Below are positions 48,474 through 59,023 of a stretch of 64,000 bases of DNA, piece after piece (the stretch's first letter is position 1; the number at the start of each line of letters is the position of its first letter). The translations under genes were made by a program, and so were the position numbers. The stretch comes from Mya arenaria (taxonomy: Eukaryota > Mollusca > Bivalvia > Myida > Myidae). The notes beneath the pieces are model-generated. The model was not told the DNA's origin and made no database searches. It was given only the letters and a program-made list of their open reading frames with translations. The stretch is taken from assembly GCF_026914265.1 (NCBI RefSeq), contig NC_069133.1, forward strand, positions 27,331,272-27,395,271. Direction: 5' to 3'.

Positions 48474-50200
48474 CTTCCTTCTATGCCACATGGTATGCTG
48501 TTGTCACTTCCCGTGAGGGAAAACATCATATGCTCTTTCAAATCTTCGAATAGTCTGGAACAGTACACTAAGAATTCCCGTAAGGTGAAACTACTGGTGT
48601 TTTGATTTTCTGAGTATAAGGTGCAGACTTTGAATGTACAATGTACTTATGGAACAAACTAGGTTATGGTTTTGTTGGGTTTTTGCTGTAAGTCTGACTG
48701 TATATATATGGATTGTTACATTGACTCAGGATTTACAAGTGAATTTATACAATGATTTTTGGAGATACCACTGTTGCTTTCAACATTCTCATTTAAACCT
48801 TCATCCTTTTCAGATAATGTTCTCTTGTGGCTAGCCAAGTTACAGTGTGCCTGAAATGTTGACTAAATTGGGGATTTTCAGTTGCATATCTGGCAAAAGT
48901 ACACAATATTCCCCCCTTCTTTAACCCGCCTTGTAAATTTCCCAAAGTCTGCAGTTGAAGCTGGTGTATAGGGAAACTTGTTATCCAGATCTTTCGATTG
49001 ACTCCTTTCCTGAACATCAGATTTTGCAATTTGATCAATTATTTTCTAAATGTCAGTATCACATCTCTCTTTTGATTTGTAACTTGCAGCATTAAATGTT
49101 GCTCGAGTGTCATTCACAACTTCACCTTTCTTTGTCAGAACCAAAGATCCATTCAAAGTTTCTATTCCGGTATGATCCACCAACTGTTTTGGATTTTGGA
49201 ATTCATGTGATGGTTTTGATCTTTTCACAATCTTGGCTGGAAATTGTCTGTGCCCAGAAGGGTCTGAATCACTATCATTTTCACTTCCATCTATGTCACA
49301 TGATATGCTGATGTGACTTCCCGTGGGGGAAAACATCATATGCTCTTTCAAATCTTCCAATAGTCTGGAACAGTACACGAATAATTCCCTTAAGGTGAAA
49401 CTACTGGTGTTTTAATTTTATGGTTATAAGGTGCAGACTTTGAATGTACAATGTACTTATGGAACAAGCTAGGTTATGGTTTTGTTGGGTTTTTGCAGTA
49501 AGTCTGACTGTATAAATATGGATTGTTAAGTTGACTCAGGATTTACAAGTGAATTTATACAATGATTTTTGGAGATACCACTGTTGCTTTCAACATTCTC
49601 ATTAAAACCTTCATCCTTTTCAGATAATGTTCTCTTGTGGCTAGCCAAGTTACAGTGTGCCTGAAATGTTGACTAAATTGGGGATTTCCAGTTGCATATC
49701 TGGCAAAAGTACACAATATTCCCCCCTTCTTTAACCCGCCTTGTAAATTTCCCAAAGTCTGCAGTTGAAGCTGGTGTTTAAGGAAACTTGTTATCCAGAT
49801 CTTTCGACTGACTCCTTCCCTGAACATCAGATTTTGCAATTTGGTCAATTATTTTCTTAATGTCAATATCACATCTCTCTTTTGGTTTGGTACTTGCAGC
49901 ATTAAATGTTGCTCGAGTGTCATTCACAACTTCACCTTTCTTTGTCAGAACCAAAGATCCATTCAAAGTTTCTATTCCGGTATGATCCATCAACTGTTTT
50001 GGATTTTGGAATTCATGTGATGGTTTTAATCTTTTTACAATCTTTGCTCGAAATTGTCTATGCACAGAAAGGTCTGAATCACTATCATTTTCACTTCCAT
50101 CTATGTCACATAATATGCTGTTGTCACTTCCTGTGAGGGAAAACATCATACGCTCTTTCAAATCTTCCAATAGTCTGGAACTGTAAAGAACATGAACCAT

Positions 50201-50759
50201 AGGAATGAGGTAGGTAACCTTGTGACAAACGCAAATAATTAATTCAAGGCCTCCAGCCCAAAATACTCATCATTAATTTTAATTTTATGATTACATGTCC
50301 ACATTTTTAAATATTCAATGAATATTATAAATACACATGCAACATTAATATATTTAATATATACTTGTATGTTGAATATTAATAAACATACATGTATACA
50401 TACAGAACAATTTTGCAATACAATTTAACTTTGTTAACCTGCATGTACTAGCTTTAGACAGGTACGATATACATTCTAAAAAGGCACACATTTTATAATG
50501 CGCAAATTGATAATTATATTATTTCATAATCAGAAATAAATATAAGCATTTAATTATGGGATTAAATGTAACAATAAATGTTAAATTTCACCATGACATA
50601 CACTTCTCTCAAAAGAAAAGCTTTGTTTTAAAAATATTGCTAAGGCAAAAATATTGCCATCCTGGTTATTTGACATTTATGATCTCATTAAATAGTTCAG
50701 TGTGTGTGTTCCACGTGATGCATGTGTGTTGTCATTTACCAGCTCGGTTTTGGGGTAAA
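50201..50759. other. Intergenic AT-rich DNA
   Basis: No supported feature between the array and the LINE relic. Confidence 0.5.
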
Positions 50760-51800
50760 ATACGCTCTTAAGTACTTGTAAAATGATACATCGTCAGCAT
50801 ATGAATAATAGTGTGTAGTTGACCAGTATCATTTTTAATAACTACTCCATATTGGTTTTAACTCTTATGTTGCTTATTAAATCATTCATAAAGAAAGAAA
50901 AAATTCTCGGGGAGCTCAAACATCCCTGATTAATGTCCCAACTTCACATTGAAAAATGTCTGTGAGCCCATTCCTCAGTTTGACACTTGCTTTCACAGTT
51001 CACTTTGCTGTACATTGAGCAAAATATTTGCAAGTATTTTCCTTGTATATTGTTTGTAGTTTAAGACATTCCCAAATCTTTTGGTGCTGGCAACTATCAA
51101 AGGCCTTAAAAAAATCATCAAGAATTACATAGAAACGTCCGCGTTTTTGAGTAGTGTATTTCTGAATGAAAAATTGTAAATTGAAAACATTATCAATCAG
51201 TGAGTAGCCCTTTCTGAATCCTGTTTGTGATTTTTGTCTGTTGTAGTGTTGTTGCCAGACCAGTTCATGAATCTTTTTAAGAAAATCTGCAATTTTTTTT
51301 TTTCTCAAACTGCTCAATAAGGTTATTGCACTTTTATTAATAGGCTCTAATTTTGACTCTTTTTGTGAATCAGACAAATCATGCTTTCACCCATACGTCC
51401 GGAAAAGTTCCACTTTCAAATATTGAATTAAATAGTTTTGTCAAAAAAGTTTAATACTATCAGAAACTTCACAATCGCTTACTGGATCGTATAAAGTACC
51501 CGTATTGGTCTCCCTTGATAACCGTTCAGTTACATCGTTCTCAAAATGTGCTCCTATATTTTCGGTGTGTACATTTGTAAAGTATCTCAGCAAATTTCAT
51601 AACATTCTCATTATCATTGTTCTTGTACTCCTGCAAAGTTCTTGTACTCTTGTGCATGTGCATTTCCCTGCTTGTAAGCCTTTGAGGTCCTGTTGCCAAC
51701 ACTGAGCTGATTTTAACAGGAGTCTTTTGTTTCATTATTTAACCAAGCTCTAAAATATTGCACAGTCAGGTTTAACTATACATATCTCTTTACCACCATT
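50760..51800 (-). mobile_element. Second dead LINE fragment (reverse transcriptase)
   Basis: The minus-strand frame 51377-51000 contains QTGFRKGYSLIDNVFNLQFF and YVILDDFFKAFDSCQHQKIW, the reverse transcriptase region around the first catalytic aspartate. Frame-shifted continuation toward 50890 gives RNGLTDIFQCEVGTLI and FSFFMNDL. Upstream, 51735-51541 may be the linker before the RT domain. Stops and frameshifts are present. It differs from the 43.6-kb element, so at least two LINE types are represented. Confidence 0.75.
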
Positions 51801-51885
51801 CATGTCACTGGACATTTTTTTCACGTTTCACTTTGTTGGTGTTAATTGTCTTCGTCAGTTTTATCATTGTCCACATCACCTTTAA

Positions 51886-52259
51886 AGGGACAAGACACCA
51901 GATGGTCCCGAAATCGGCAAATACATTATTTCTTGCTGTCTCTGAAGAGTTTACCTGTTTAAAATAGTGCATAATAGTTTCCCTGTTTAAAATGTGTAAA
52001 TTTAGCATGTGAAAGTCACATGATTAGTAGAAACATTTACCAACATTTTTTTTTAAATACTGGTATTTACATGGTAAACAAACCCAGTAAATTTCCAATT
52101 GGAAAAATACCAAAATCTGCGAAAGATACATGTGTCCTTAAGCGAAGTGATACATCAGTAAGTATGATTCAATGAGTTGTACACAATATATCAATTTTAT
52201 GCAAGTTTTTGACCATTTTCTTTTTTTCTTGCAATTGTATCATCTGGTGTCTAGTCCCA
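51886..52259. mobile_element. 374-bp TTAA-flanked MITE
   Basis: The ends are agggacaagacaccagatg and, inverted, tgggactagacaccagatg, 17 of 19 alike. TTAA lies at 51882-51885 and 52260-52263. The TTAA target points to a piggyBac-type helper. Non-coding. Confidence 0.85.
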
Positions 52260-52446
52260 TTAATTCTTGATTAAACAATATTTAATATATCATCAACAAT
52301 ATTCTCTTCTTGCTTTCACTTTTCACTTTGTAAGTGTTGTCTTCATCTTTTTTATAATTTTTCACATAACCTAGATCCTTGATGACATAACATTTTCTGT
52401 TTGCTCTAAAGTATTAAACATATTTCCTTCATTGTTTCTTGTTTCA

Positions 52447-52835
52447 TCATTCTGACCACCATTTTTCTTCTGCAGAGTAAGCAGTCACTTTACTTGAATC
52501 TTCTGTTACTTTATTTTCGTCACCACCTACTGTATCCATTCCAGAGAAATCACTATCAAGATCCAGCTTGACAGGATCTTTCAGACAAACATGAGTTTCA
52601 GTACTACCATTGTTAGAATCATGAATCCATATCTCCAATATGTTTATCCTTCAGGCAAGCTTTAGTTTTACTGGTATCATTCTCATAATCATCAATATCT
52701 CGCACATTTGTTTCATTATAATTCTCTGTCTCAGGTTCATGTTTAGTTGATTTCACAACCGTTTCTTCTCCTTAATATCTTTATCTTCTTGATACATTTC
52801 ATTGCAGTTTTCACTTGGACTTTCCATGTCATGAA
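52447..52835 (-). pseudogene. Decayed acidic coding sequence
   Basis: A minus-strand reading with at least two frame changes gives MESPSENCNEMYQEDKDIKE, a KHEPETENYNETNVRDIDDY stretch, CLKDKHIGDM, then THVCLKDPVKLDLDSDFSGM ending AYSAEEKWWSE. The CLKD phrase recurs. It looks like a former exon of an acidic, low-complexity protein, possibly the same lost gene as the 810-bp array lying downstream on this strand. Unverified. Confidence 0.35.
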
Positions 52836-52839
52836 GTAA

Positions 52840-53645
52840 AGCTGGGGATTTTCAGAATATCTGAAGACATGGAACATGGGCAGGATCTAATTGCCAGAAT
52901 CTCTTGTTGTTTGAGGGTTTAAACTGTTTATTTCATGAACTAATTCTGAAGTGCCCGTTTAGAGTTATAGAATATGAAGTTAATGTTTTTGCATGTCTAT
53001 GTAGAATGTGGGGTTTTACAACCAACACACTATTTAGGGTTACAAATGTTTATTATCCAGTGAATATAAGATAAAACCTACAAAATGAATATAAATATGA
53101 GAACCCAGCAAATATATGAAATGTACAATACAAAATACAAGGGCCACACCCATTTTATTAACAAAAACCAACAGGCTAAATAATTGCTTACGCATAAATG
53201 ACTATCATAATATAAGGAAAAATAACTCACCAGACTGCGTGACAGTATACTTGTAAATGAAAAATTAAAGTAAAGTTCTTTTGAATTATTGAAATTTGGT
53301 GTACAAGAAGTACAAAATTCACTGAACCTCCAGTGACATACATAGTAGTATTGAAAAACAGTCAACATATTATGGAATCCATATTCACAAGATATATTGA
53401 AAAGAAATACATGTTTTCGTTTGAAAATACATTATCAGCAAACACGCAAAACATTGTAGTATCTGAAAATTAATATTTTTCAATATTTAATTACTAAAAA
53501 AATACTGATAAATAAAAATCAATATCCGCTGTAAGGAAATGATGCATCAAATGTTATAAAAAATAAAATCAAGTAACATTGTAGCAAATGTTTGGTGTAG
53601 GTACCGGATGGCGTTGTAGGGTTTCTCTGCATTTCCGTCACTGAC
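52840..53645. other. AT-rich intergenic DNA
   Basis: The 96-residue minus frame at 53078-53368 is hydrophobic and without motifs; not called. I looked for a long terminal repeat flanking the Gypsy relic and did not find one. Confidence 0.45.
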
Positions 53646-53649
53646 CTGA

Positions 53650-56160
53650 AACTAGGTGTATTTAGATGGGGAAACTGTGTCAGTGTGTGATGTGACGAGA
53701 AATGGGCAACAGGGAGTAACTGGGAAAAGGACAGGATTGCATGGAGTGGTGACAGGAGTAAAATGTAAAGGAGGGGTGTTTGGTTTGAAACTTGCGGATG
53801 GATTGGAAGCTGGACTTAAATATGATGTCCTCCGTTGGGGTATGATATACGAGCTGGACTCTGTTGAACTGGTGTGACCATCATAGCCGTCATGAACAGG
53901 AAAAGGGGTCGACCTCGTTTTGGGCTTGCGGCCAGTTTGAAGTGGACGGGCCTCCTCGGACTCTGGAATCAATATGAATGGAAGGAGTAGATTCCGGTGA
54001 AGCGTCCTGACTGGTCCTTTGCGAGTCTCAAGTTGGACCTTTGTAAACTGGCTGTCCCTCGTATGGAATATCTATGATGGAGTATGCGTTCTTCTTCCAT
54101 TTATCAGCAAGCTTTGGATGTCTTTGTAAGCTGAACTTCTGTACCAGCACTACATTACCAATAGATGTTCTCCCGGACTCTCTGGTTATACTGGTCCTTG
54201 TTCTGTTCAGCCCTCTTACTTGCCGCTTTGCCAGCTACCCTATATGCATATCTCAGGCATTCCTGGAGCCATTAGACATACGAAGAATGGTTTGCACCAT
54301 TCTCGTTCCTAAGTGTCGTGCCAAGATATGCATTCACAGAGTGCCGGGAATGCCAACCAAACATCAGATAATGGGGAAAGACCCCAGTTGAGCTGTGTTT
54401 GATGGCATTGTAAGCATGTACAAGGGAAGGAATGAAGTCGGCCCACCTGGACTTGTGGTCCTCCTCAAGGGTTCACAGCCTGCGGAGTAAAGTCCGGTTG
54501 AATCTTTCTGCTGAGGGGTTGCCAATAGGGTGGAATGGGATCGTGCCTATTTTCCGGACATTAGCAATGCTACACAACTCCTTTCGAAATTTTGACCCTA
54601 GTTGGAATGTAGTTGTTCGGGAAATGCTCGTACAGAGCCGTGCAGTATTCGTCGTCTTCTGGTTCCTGCATGGGATGGCTTTGGAATATTGAGTAAAATG
54701 ATCTGTGATAACCTCAGGGTTCGAATTTAGACTCGCATACTCGCAAAATGCGAGCAACATTTGGAAATTGCGAGTGACTTTTATTCAAGCTTGCAAAATT
54801 CTGCGAGTGGCTTTTTCTAGACCACAAAATGTTATAAGGAAAGTAGAATAAACATGAACTTAATTCTGCTATGTAGTCGAGTGTAAACAGCCTATAAGTG
54901 GCATGTTTACACTACCGGTATAAAGAAGACAGTACGAAGTCACACGTAGGTTTTCAAAAATAGAACAAATACGGAAAAGGCCGAGTTTTATCTTGAATCT
55001 TTCCGGGAGGCGTGCATAATACAAAGTAAATATGAATGACGTAATCACCCAGCTCAATCATTGGCTAAATTTAGCGCTTTTGCGCACTATATGTAAACCC
55101 CATCATCCTCTGAATATATTTCCGCCCAACTGTCAAAATGAATAGACTTCGTTGATCGATATATTTCATGGTCCAAAGTATCCACGCTACATTTACTGTT
55201 GCTTTTTTATTTTAAATTTATTATTTTATTGTTTTTAATGCCTATAGACTTAATGAAATCTGTAGCGTGCTTGTATTAAATTACCTGATGGCGAGGGTAA
55301 ATATACAAAGTGAACAATGTCAAATTATTGGACAGCTTTGTTATCAAAAAGCTGCCAGCATCAGACGAGTCTTTCCATACTCCCCAAATAGAATAAGCAA
55401 TCAACAAGTTCTAGTAGTCGAGTCACTCAAGATTGATACTTTTCAATATTCATAATATGTCTTAGGTATAATTTCTACTTTAATTAGACACTATTATAAG
55501 GGAATAAAGAGAAATAATAAAATTTGTTTTGTCATTTTGCGAGTTGCCTCAAAATGCACTCGCAAAATTTTGCGAGTGCTCCTCAAAGTTTAATTCGAAC
55601 CCTGAACCTATACATCTTCATATCCACCCTTGGATTTCTCCAACTTCAGAAAATGGATGCAGACAAGTTACATGGGCCTAGTAGTTTGGATGGGCACGAG
55701 CTCCGCTGCCGGAATAATCAAATTTGAGGGGTCTTTCTACATACACAAGAGCTGCACGAGGAAACAAGCTGCTTGAAATCAGACTCCATACCTGGCCAGA
55801 AGAAACGCTGATGTGCAAGCCAAAGAGATTTTTCTTGTCCAGGATGTCCAACTTCATTGTGCACACCATTTGGCGAGAACTGTGCCGCAGAAACAACTTT
55901 GGCTATGTCAGGTTCCTTAGCTTGTTCAATATCCCAGTTGATAGGGTTAACTGGTGCAATCCAGCGGTGACCAGTGGCGTCAAGTTTATCATTAAGAAGA
56001 TCAAAAGAAGACTGCTGGGCGTCACCCCAGACCAAGTCTACAGGTTTTTTTCGTTTAGACTTGGACTTTGACTTAGGTTTTGTGTTACCATAACTTTCAA
56101 GTAAGTGATTTAATGGCTGGACAATTTGAGAAAAGTCACGAATAAATCAGCGTACTTTGA
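53650..56160 (-). mobile_element. Ty3/Gypsy retrotransposon relic (RT end, integrase, C-tail)
   Basis: Read on the minus strand, the order is: an RT C-terminal piece (FIRDFSQIVQPLNHLL, then VWGDAQQSSFDLLNDKL), directly followed by the integrase zinc region (HNEVGHPGQEKSLWLAHQRF, with SCSSC). Then comes the integrase core start ITDHFTQYSKAIP and its end PFHPIGNPSAERFNRTLL, a PYYLMFGWHSRHSVNAYLG tail and a final KPKTR-rich segment near 53950. The RNase H region expected between RT and integrase is missing. Stops and frameshifts occur. An 890-bp transposon splits the integrase core. No long terminal repeats seen. Confidence 0.88.
54715..55604. mobile_element. 890-bp CAGGG-ended transposon inside the Gypsy integrase
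   Basis: The left end cagggttcgaattta and the inverted right end cagggttcgaatta agree. AACCT is duplicated at 54710-54714 and 55605-55609. Subterminal actcgcaaaa/tgcgagt blocks relate it to the element at 11314-12093. No transposase is recognisable. Confidence 0.9.
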
Positions 56161-56986
56161 CCAGCCCAATTGCGTTCATATCCCTGATAATGACATCAAT
56201 CCCGCAATTCATTACTTATATTTTCACCAATAGTTCATAATCATTCAAGAATTGCTAAAAGAATACTTCATTTAGTTTAAGAAAACCTTACACTAAGCCT
56301 TTCTCACCCATTCAGTAAATAGAACGACCCGACTGTAACCGGAAACATTTATCAAATGACGTCACAATAATGCGGGAAATGATCAACCACTTGAAATCAC
56401 TTTTAAAAGTAAAATTGAAACACTTATGGCAACAATACATTTAACATATCATAAATTAACACTTTCTAAAATGTTGATTTATATATTACGGGACTTGCTG
56501 ACACAATACAAACAATAACAGGATCAATAATTTCCATGTATATTGTTATGCGATGAATTGCAATCCGATAAATTCGAAGATGTTGCGTTCATCGAATGAT
56601 AACTGCAATTGCCGAAAGGCAGTTCATTGAAGGAAGTTGAGGTGTAAATATTATATAATGTTAACTTTATGATATTTTTTCTCTTAGAATTTTATTGAAA
56701 TGTCATATTATTACTTTTTAGAGTATGTGATGACCTGTGGCATAAGTCACTCAATATTTAATTTTCTAAAAATGGTTTTAGCTCAAAAGCTTGAATTAGG
56801 AATAACTCCGTGTTGAAACCATATAAGTCCATATAAATAGCCGCTTCAGAGTCTTTGTCGATTTTTGTTTTGGCTGGAATAAACGGGATCATGGTGAAGG
56901 TTGCTGTTACTTACATGGAAATAGAAAATCAAGGTCATTGATAATTTAATATACAGAGAAAAGGTTTTAATCAGTCAATAATTTAA
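56161..56986. other. Intergenic DNA, nothing recognised
   Basis: AT-rich, short frames only, between the Gypsy relic and a MITE. Confidence 0.5.
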
Positions 56987-57329
56987 AGCTGCACTCTCAC
57001 AGATGGACCGTTTTGCCTTTTTTATTTTTTGTCTTATAATGAGCCAATTTTTGTGTTATAGTCTAACAATTAGTGACTGCTGACGAAGGATCAGATCGCA
57101 GTTTTTCATATTTTTACGATCGAAAATTGATGTTTTATGCCAAAATACTCATTTTTCTTAAAGCGTTAGTAACGCTTTTAGCAACAAAACTTCAACTTTA
57201 AAAATTGCGATCTGATATTTTGTCAGCAGTTTTATATCACTGTTTTCCAGATATTTACGCAAAGATTGGTTCATTCCAAGACAAAAAAATAAAAAGTTGT
57301 CAAAACGGTCAATCTGTGAGATTGCATCT
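56987..57329. mobile_element. 343-bp TTAA-flanked MITE
   Basis: The ends agctgcactctcacagatg and, inverted, agatgcaatctcacagattg match, and both continue with gaccgttttg. TTAA lies at 56983-56986 and 57330-57333. The inner sequence is partly palindromic (gcgatctgat / atcagatcgc). Probably mobilised by a piggyBac-type transposase. I believe this MITE is widespread in molluscs, from memory. Confidence 0.88.
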
Positions 57330-57984
57330 TTAAGAATAACCTGTAGGCATATAATACTTAATATATTATGAAGGGTCTTATGTGACTTTCCCTGGGATTG
57401 GATTTAGGTCATTATTTTTCAAAATTTGGACAACTGTTAAGGCTAAAAAACCTTAGATAAGAAAGCGAGCAATGATTTTACTTTAAATAGCAAACTGTGT
57501 ATAGTATTCAGGGTTGATAGGGGAAAGCTGAAAGTCAATGCTTGTATTTTAAGATCCCAAAAACTTAATACTGCCAAATTTATACTTTTGTCATATCTTT
57601 AAAATATTGATATTTTTATGCCCTCAAAGGGTGGCATGTAGTATGTGCACTGTCCTTTACAGAAGTTTTAGTTTGTCCGCACAATAACACTAGAACTATT
57701 TGATCTAGGACTATGAAACTTCAGGGTTATGTTGCCTTTGAACAACATATGACGCTTATTGGTTTATCAGTAGGTCATAGGTCAAGGTCACAATTTTATG
57801 GAAACTTTGTCTGCACAATTAATTGCAAACAGTTTTACCCAGGACCATGAAACATGACCTTGACCAGTAGGTGACCTCATGAAAACTTTGACCAAGGACC
57901 ATCAATATTCAGTGGTAGGTTACCCTTCACCAGTAGGGGACTAATTGTAAAAACAATTGTTCCCATAATTAAAAGACAATTGTT

Positions 57985-58130
57985 GGGCGCCAAATGTCAC
58001 CGGGTGAGAAAAATGTGCAGCCTGACTGGGGCTCGAACCCGGACCCCTCTCTATCAGGGCGAGTGCTCTACCAACTAAGCTTAACTGGACCGCTTACACA
58101 ACTTCTCAACACCTGATTAGGTAACAATAC
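57985..58130 (-). repeat. tRNA-derived SINE, copy B
   Basis: The minus strand reads agcttagttggtagagcact, then cgccctgatagagagg and a good B-box gggttcgagcccc. The tail includes cacctgattaggtaac on the plus strand. The left boundary phrase gggcgccaaatgtcaccggg recurs at copy C. Confidence 0.75.
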
Positions 58131-58259
58131 CGTGATATACTCCCCTGCCAAGTTGGAATTCGTCCCTAAATTAACAGGATTGAGAACAAGGTAAACATGA
58201 TCTCGACAAAACCACGGGTAGGATATTGAGTATATATTATATACAGTCACATTCCCTCG

Positions 58260-58395
58260 TTGGGCGTCAAATGTCACAGGGTGAGAAAAGTGTGCAGACA
58301 GACAAGGGCTCGAACCCGGGACCCCTCGCTAACAGGGCGAGTGCTTTACCGACTGAGCTACCGAACAGCTTACACACTTTCTCAACACCTGTATA
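58260..58395 (-). repeat. tRNA-derived SINE, copy C
   Basis: The minus strand reads gtagctcagtcggtaaagca, ctcgccctgttagcgagg and gggttcgagccc. CTCGC and GCGAG can pair as an anticodon stem, but the loop lacks U33. Spacing to copy B is about 275 bp and the orientation is the same. Confidence 0.8.
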
Positions 58396-59023
58396 AGTAA
58401 GTATACCATGACACCTAGTATTATAAAATTTCAGTGGTAGGTTGCCCTTGACATGTATAAAGATGACCTCTATTGTTTTGGTGGTCAATGATCACATACA
58501 ATAATATAAATGATCTGCACAATAATACAATAATTTGAGAACAGTTTCATCTAGGACCAAACTATTTAAGTGGTAGATTGCCATTGACCAACATATGACA
58601 TCTATTGATTATTTATATAGTTGGTCAAGGTCATGGTCAACAGTCTTATGAAAACTGTATCCACACAATAGCTTGAGAACCGCTTCACCTGAGGACTGTC
58701 AAGCTTCAGTGGAAGGTTAGGACATTGACCAGTTGATGACCCCTATAGTTAAATGCCAGGTCAGTACTTTGATAGGACAAAGGTCAATACAATTTTTCAG
58801 AGCACCTCAAATGAATAATTGTCCACATTATCCTCTGATAAATTGGCTCTCAAGGAGCATAACATTTAACAAGCATCTCTTTTTCCCTGTTAAAATAAGG
58901 AGTTGTTGAATTTCTTTTTTCATCAGAAAAAAATAATTTAAGGAAATGTACTTGGACTCATCAAAAGTACAGCATTATTTTATTCTTTACATTTATATTT
59001 AAGTTTTACATTTCAGTGAAAAA

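Larger units (their letters stand above)
45480..50200 (-). repeat. Tandem array of five about 810-bp units plus partial ends
   Basis: The marker ctttctttgtcagaaccaaa occurs at about 46291, 47098, 47911, 49125 and 49935. The spacing is 807-813 bp, except for one 1214-bp interval explained by a 392-bp transposon. A second marker (gaaactactggtgtttt) extends the array to about 45490. Units are about 90% or more alike by eye. Each unit carries on the minus strand a decayed exon-like frame and a non-coding remainder. The 5'-most unit (near 50180) is preceded by ttctttacag, an acceptor that the inner units lack. Confidence 0.93.
57600..58900. repeat. Decayed dispersed repeats around the SINE pair
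   Basis: Diverged units share phrases such as gaccttgaccagtaggtgac, ggtagattgcc and tcaaggtca, at about 57770-57940 and 58430-58800. The two SINEs at 57985 and 58260 interrupt them. Non-coding, several hundred bases without a gene. Confidence 0.5.

Noticed and set aside
53078-53368. 96-residue hydrophobic minus-strand frame as a membrane protein
   Set aside because: AT-rich DNA commonly gives such Phe/Ile/Tyr-rich frames; no conserved motif or splice context.
58260-58395. Functional tRNA gene on the minus strand
   Set aside because: Good A- and B-boxes, but the anticodon loop lacks U33 and a shared non-tRNA tail occurs in three copies.
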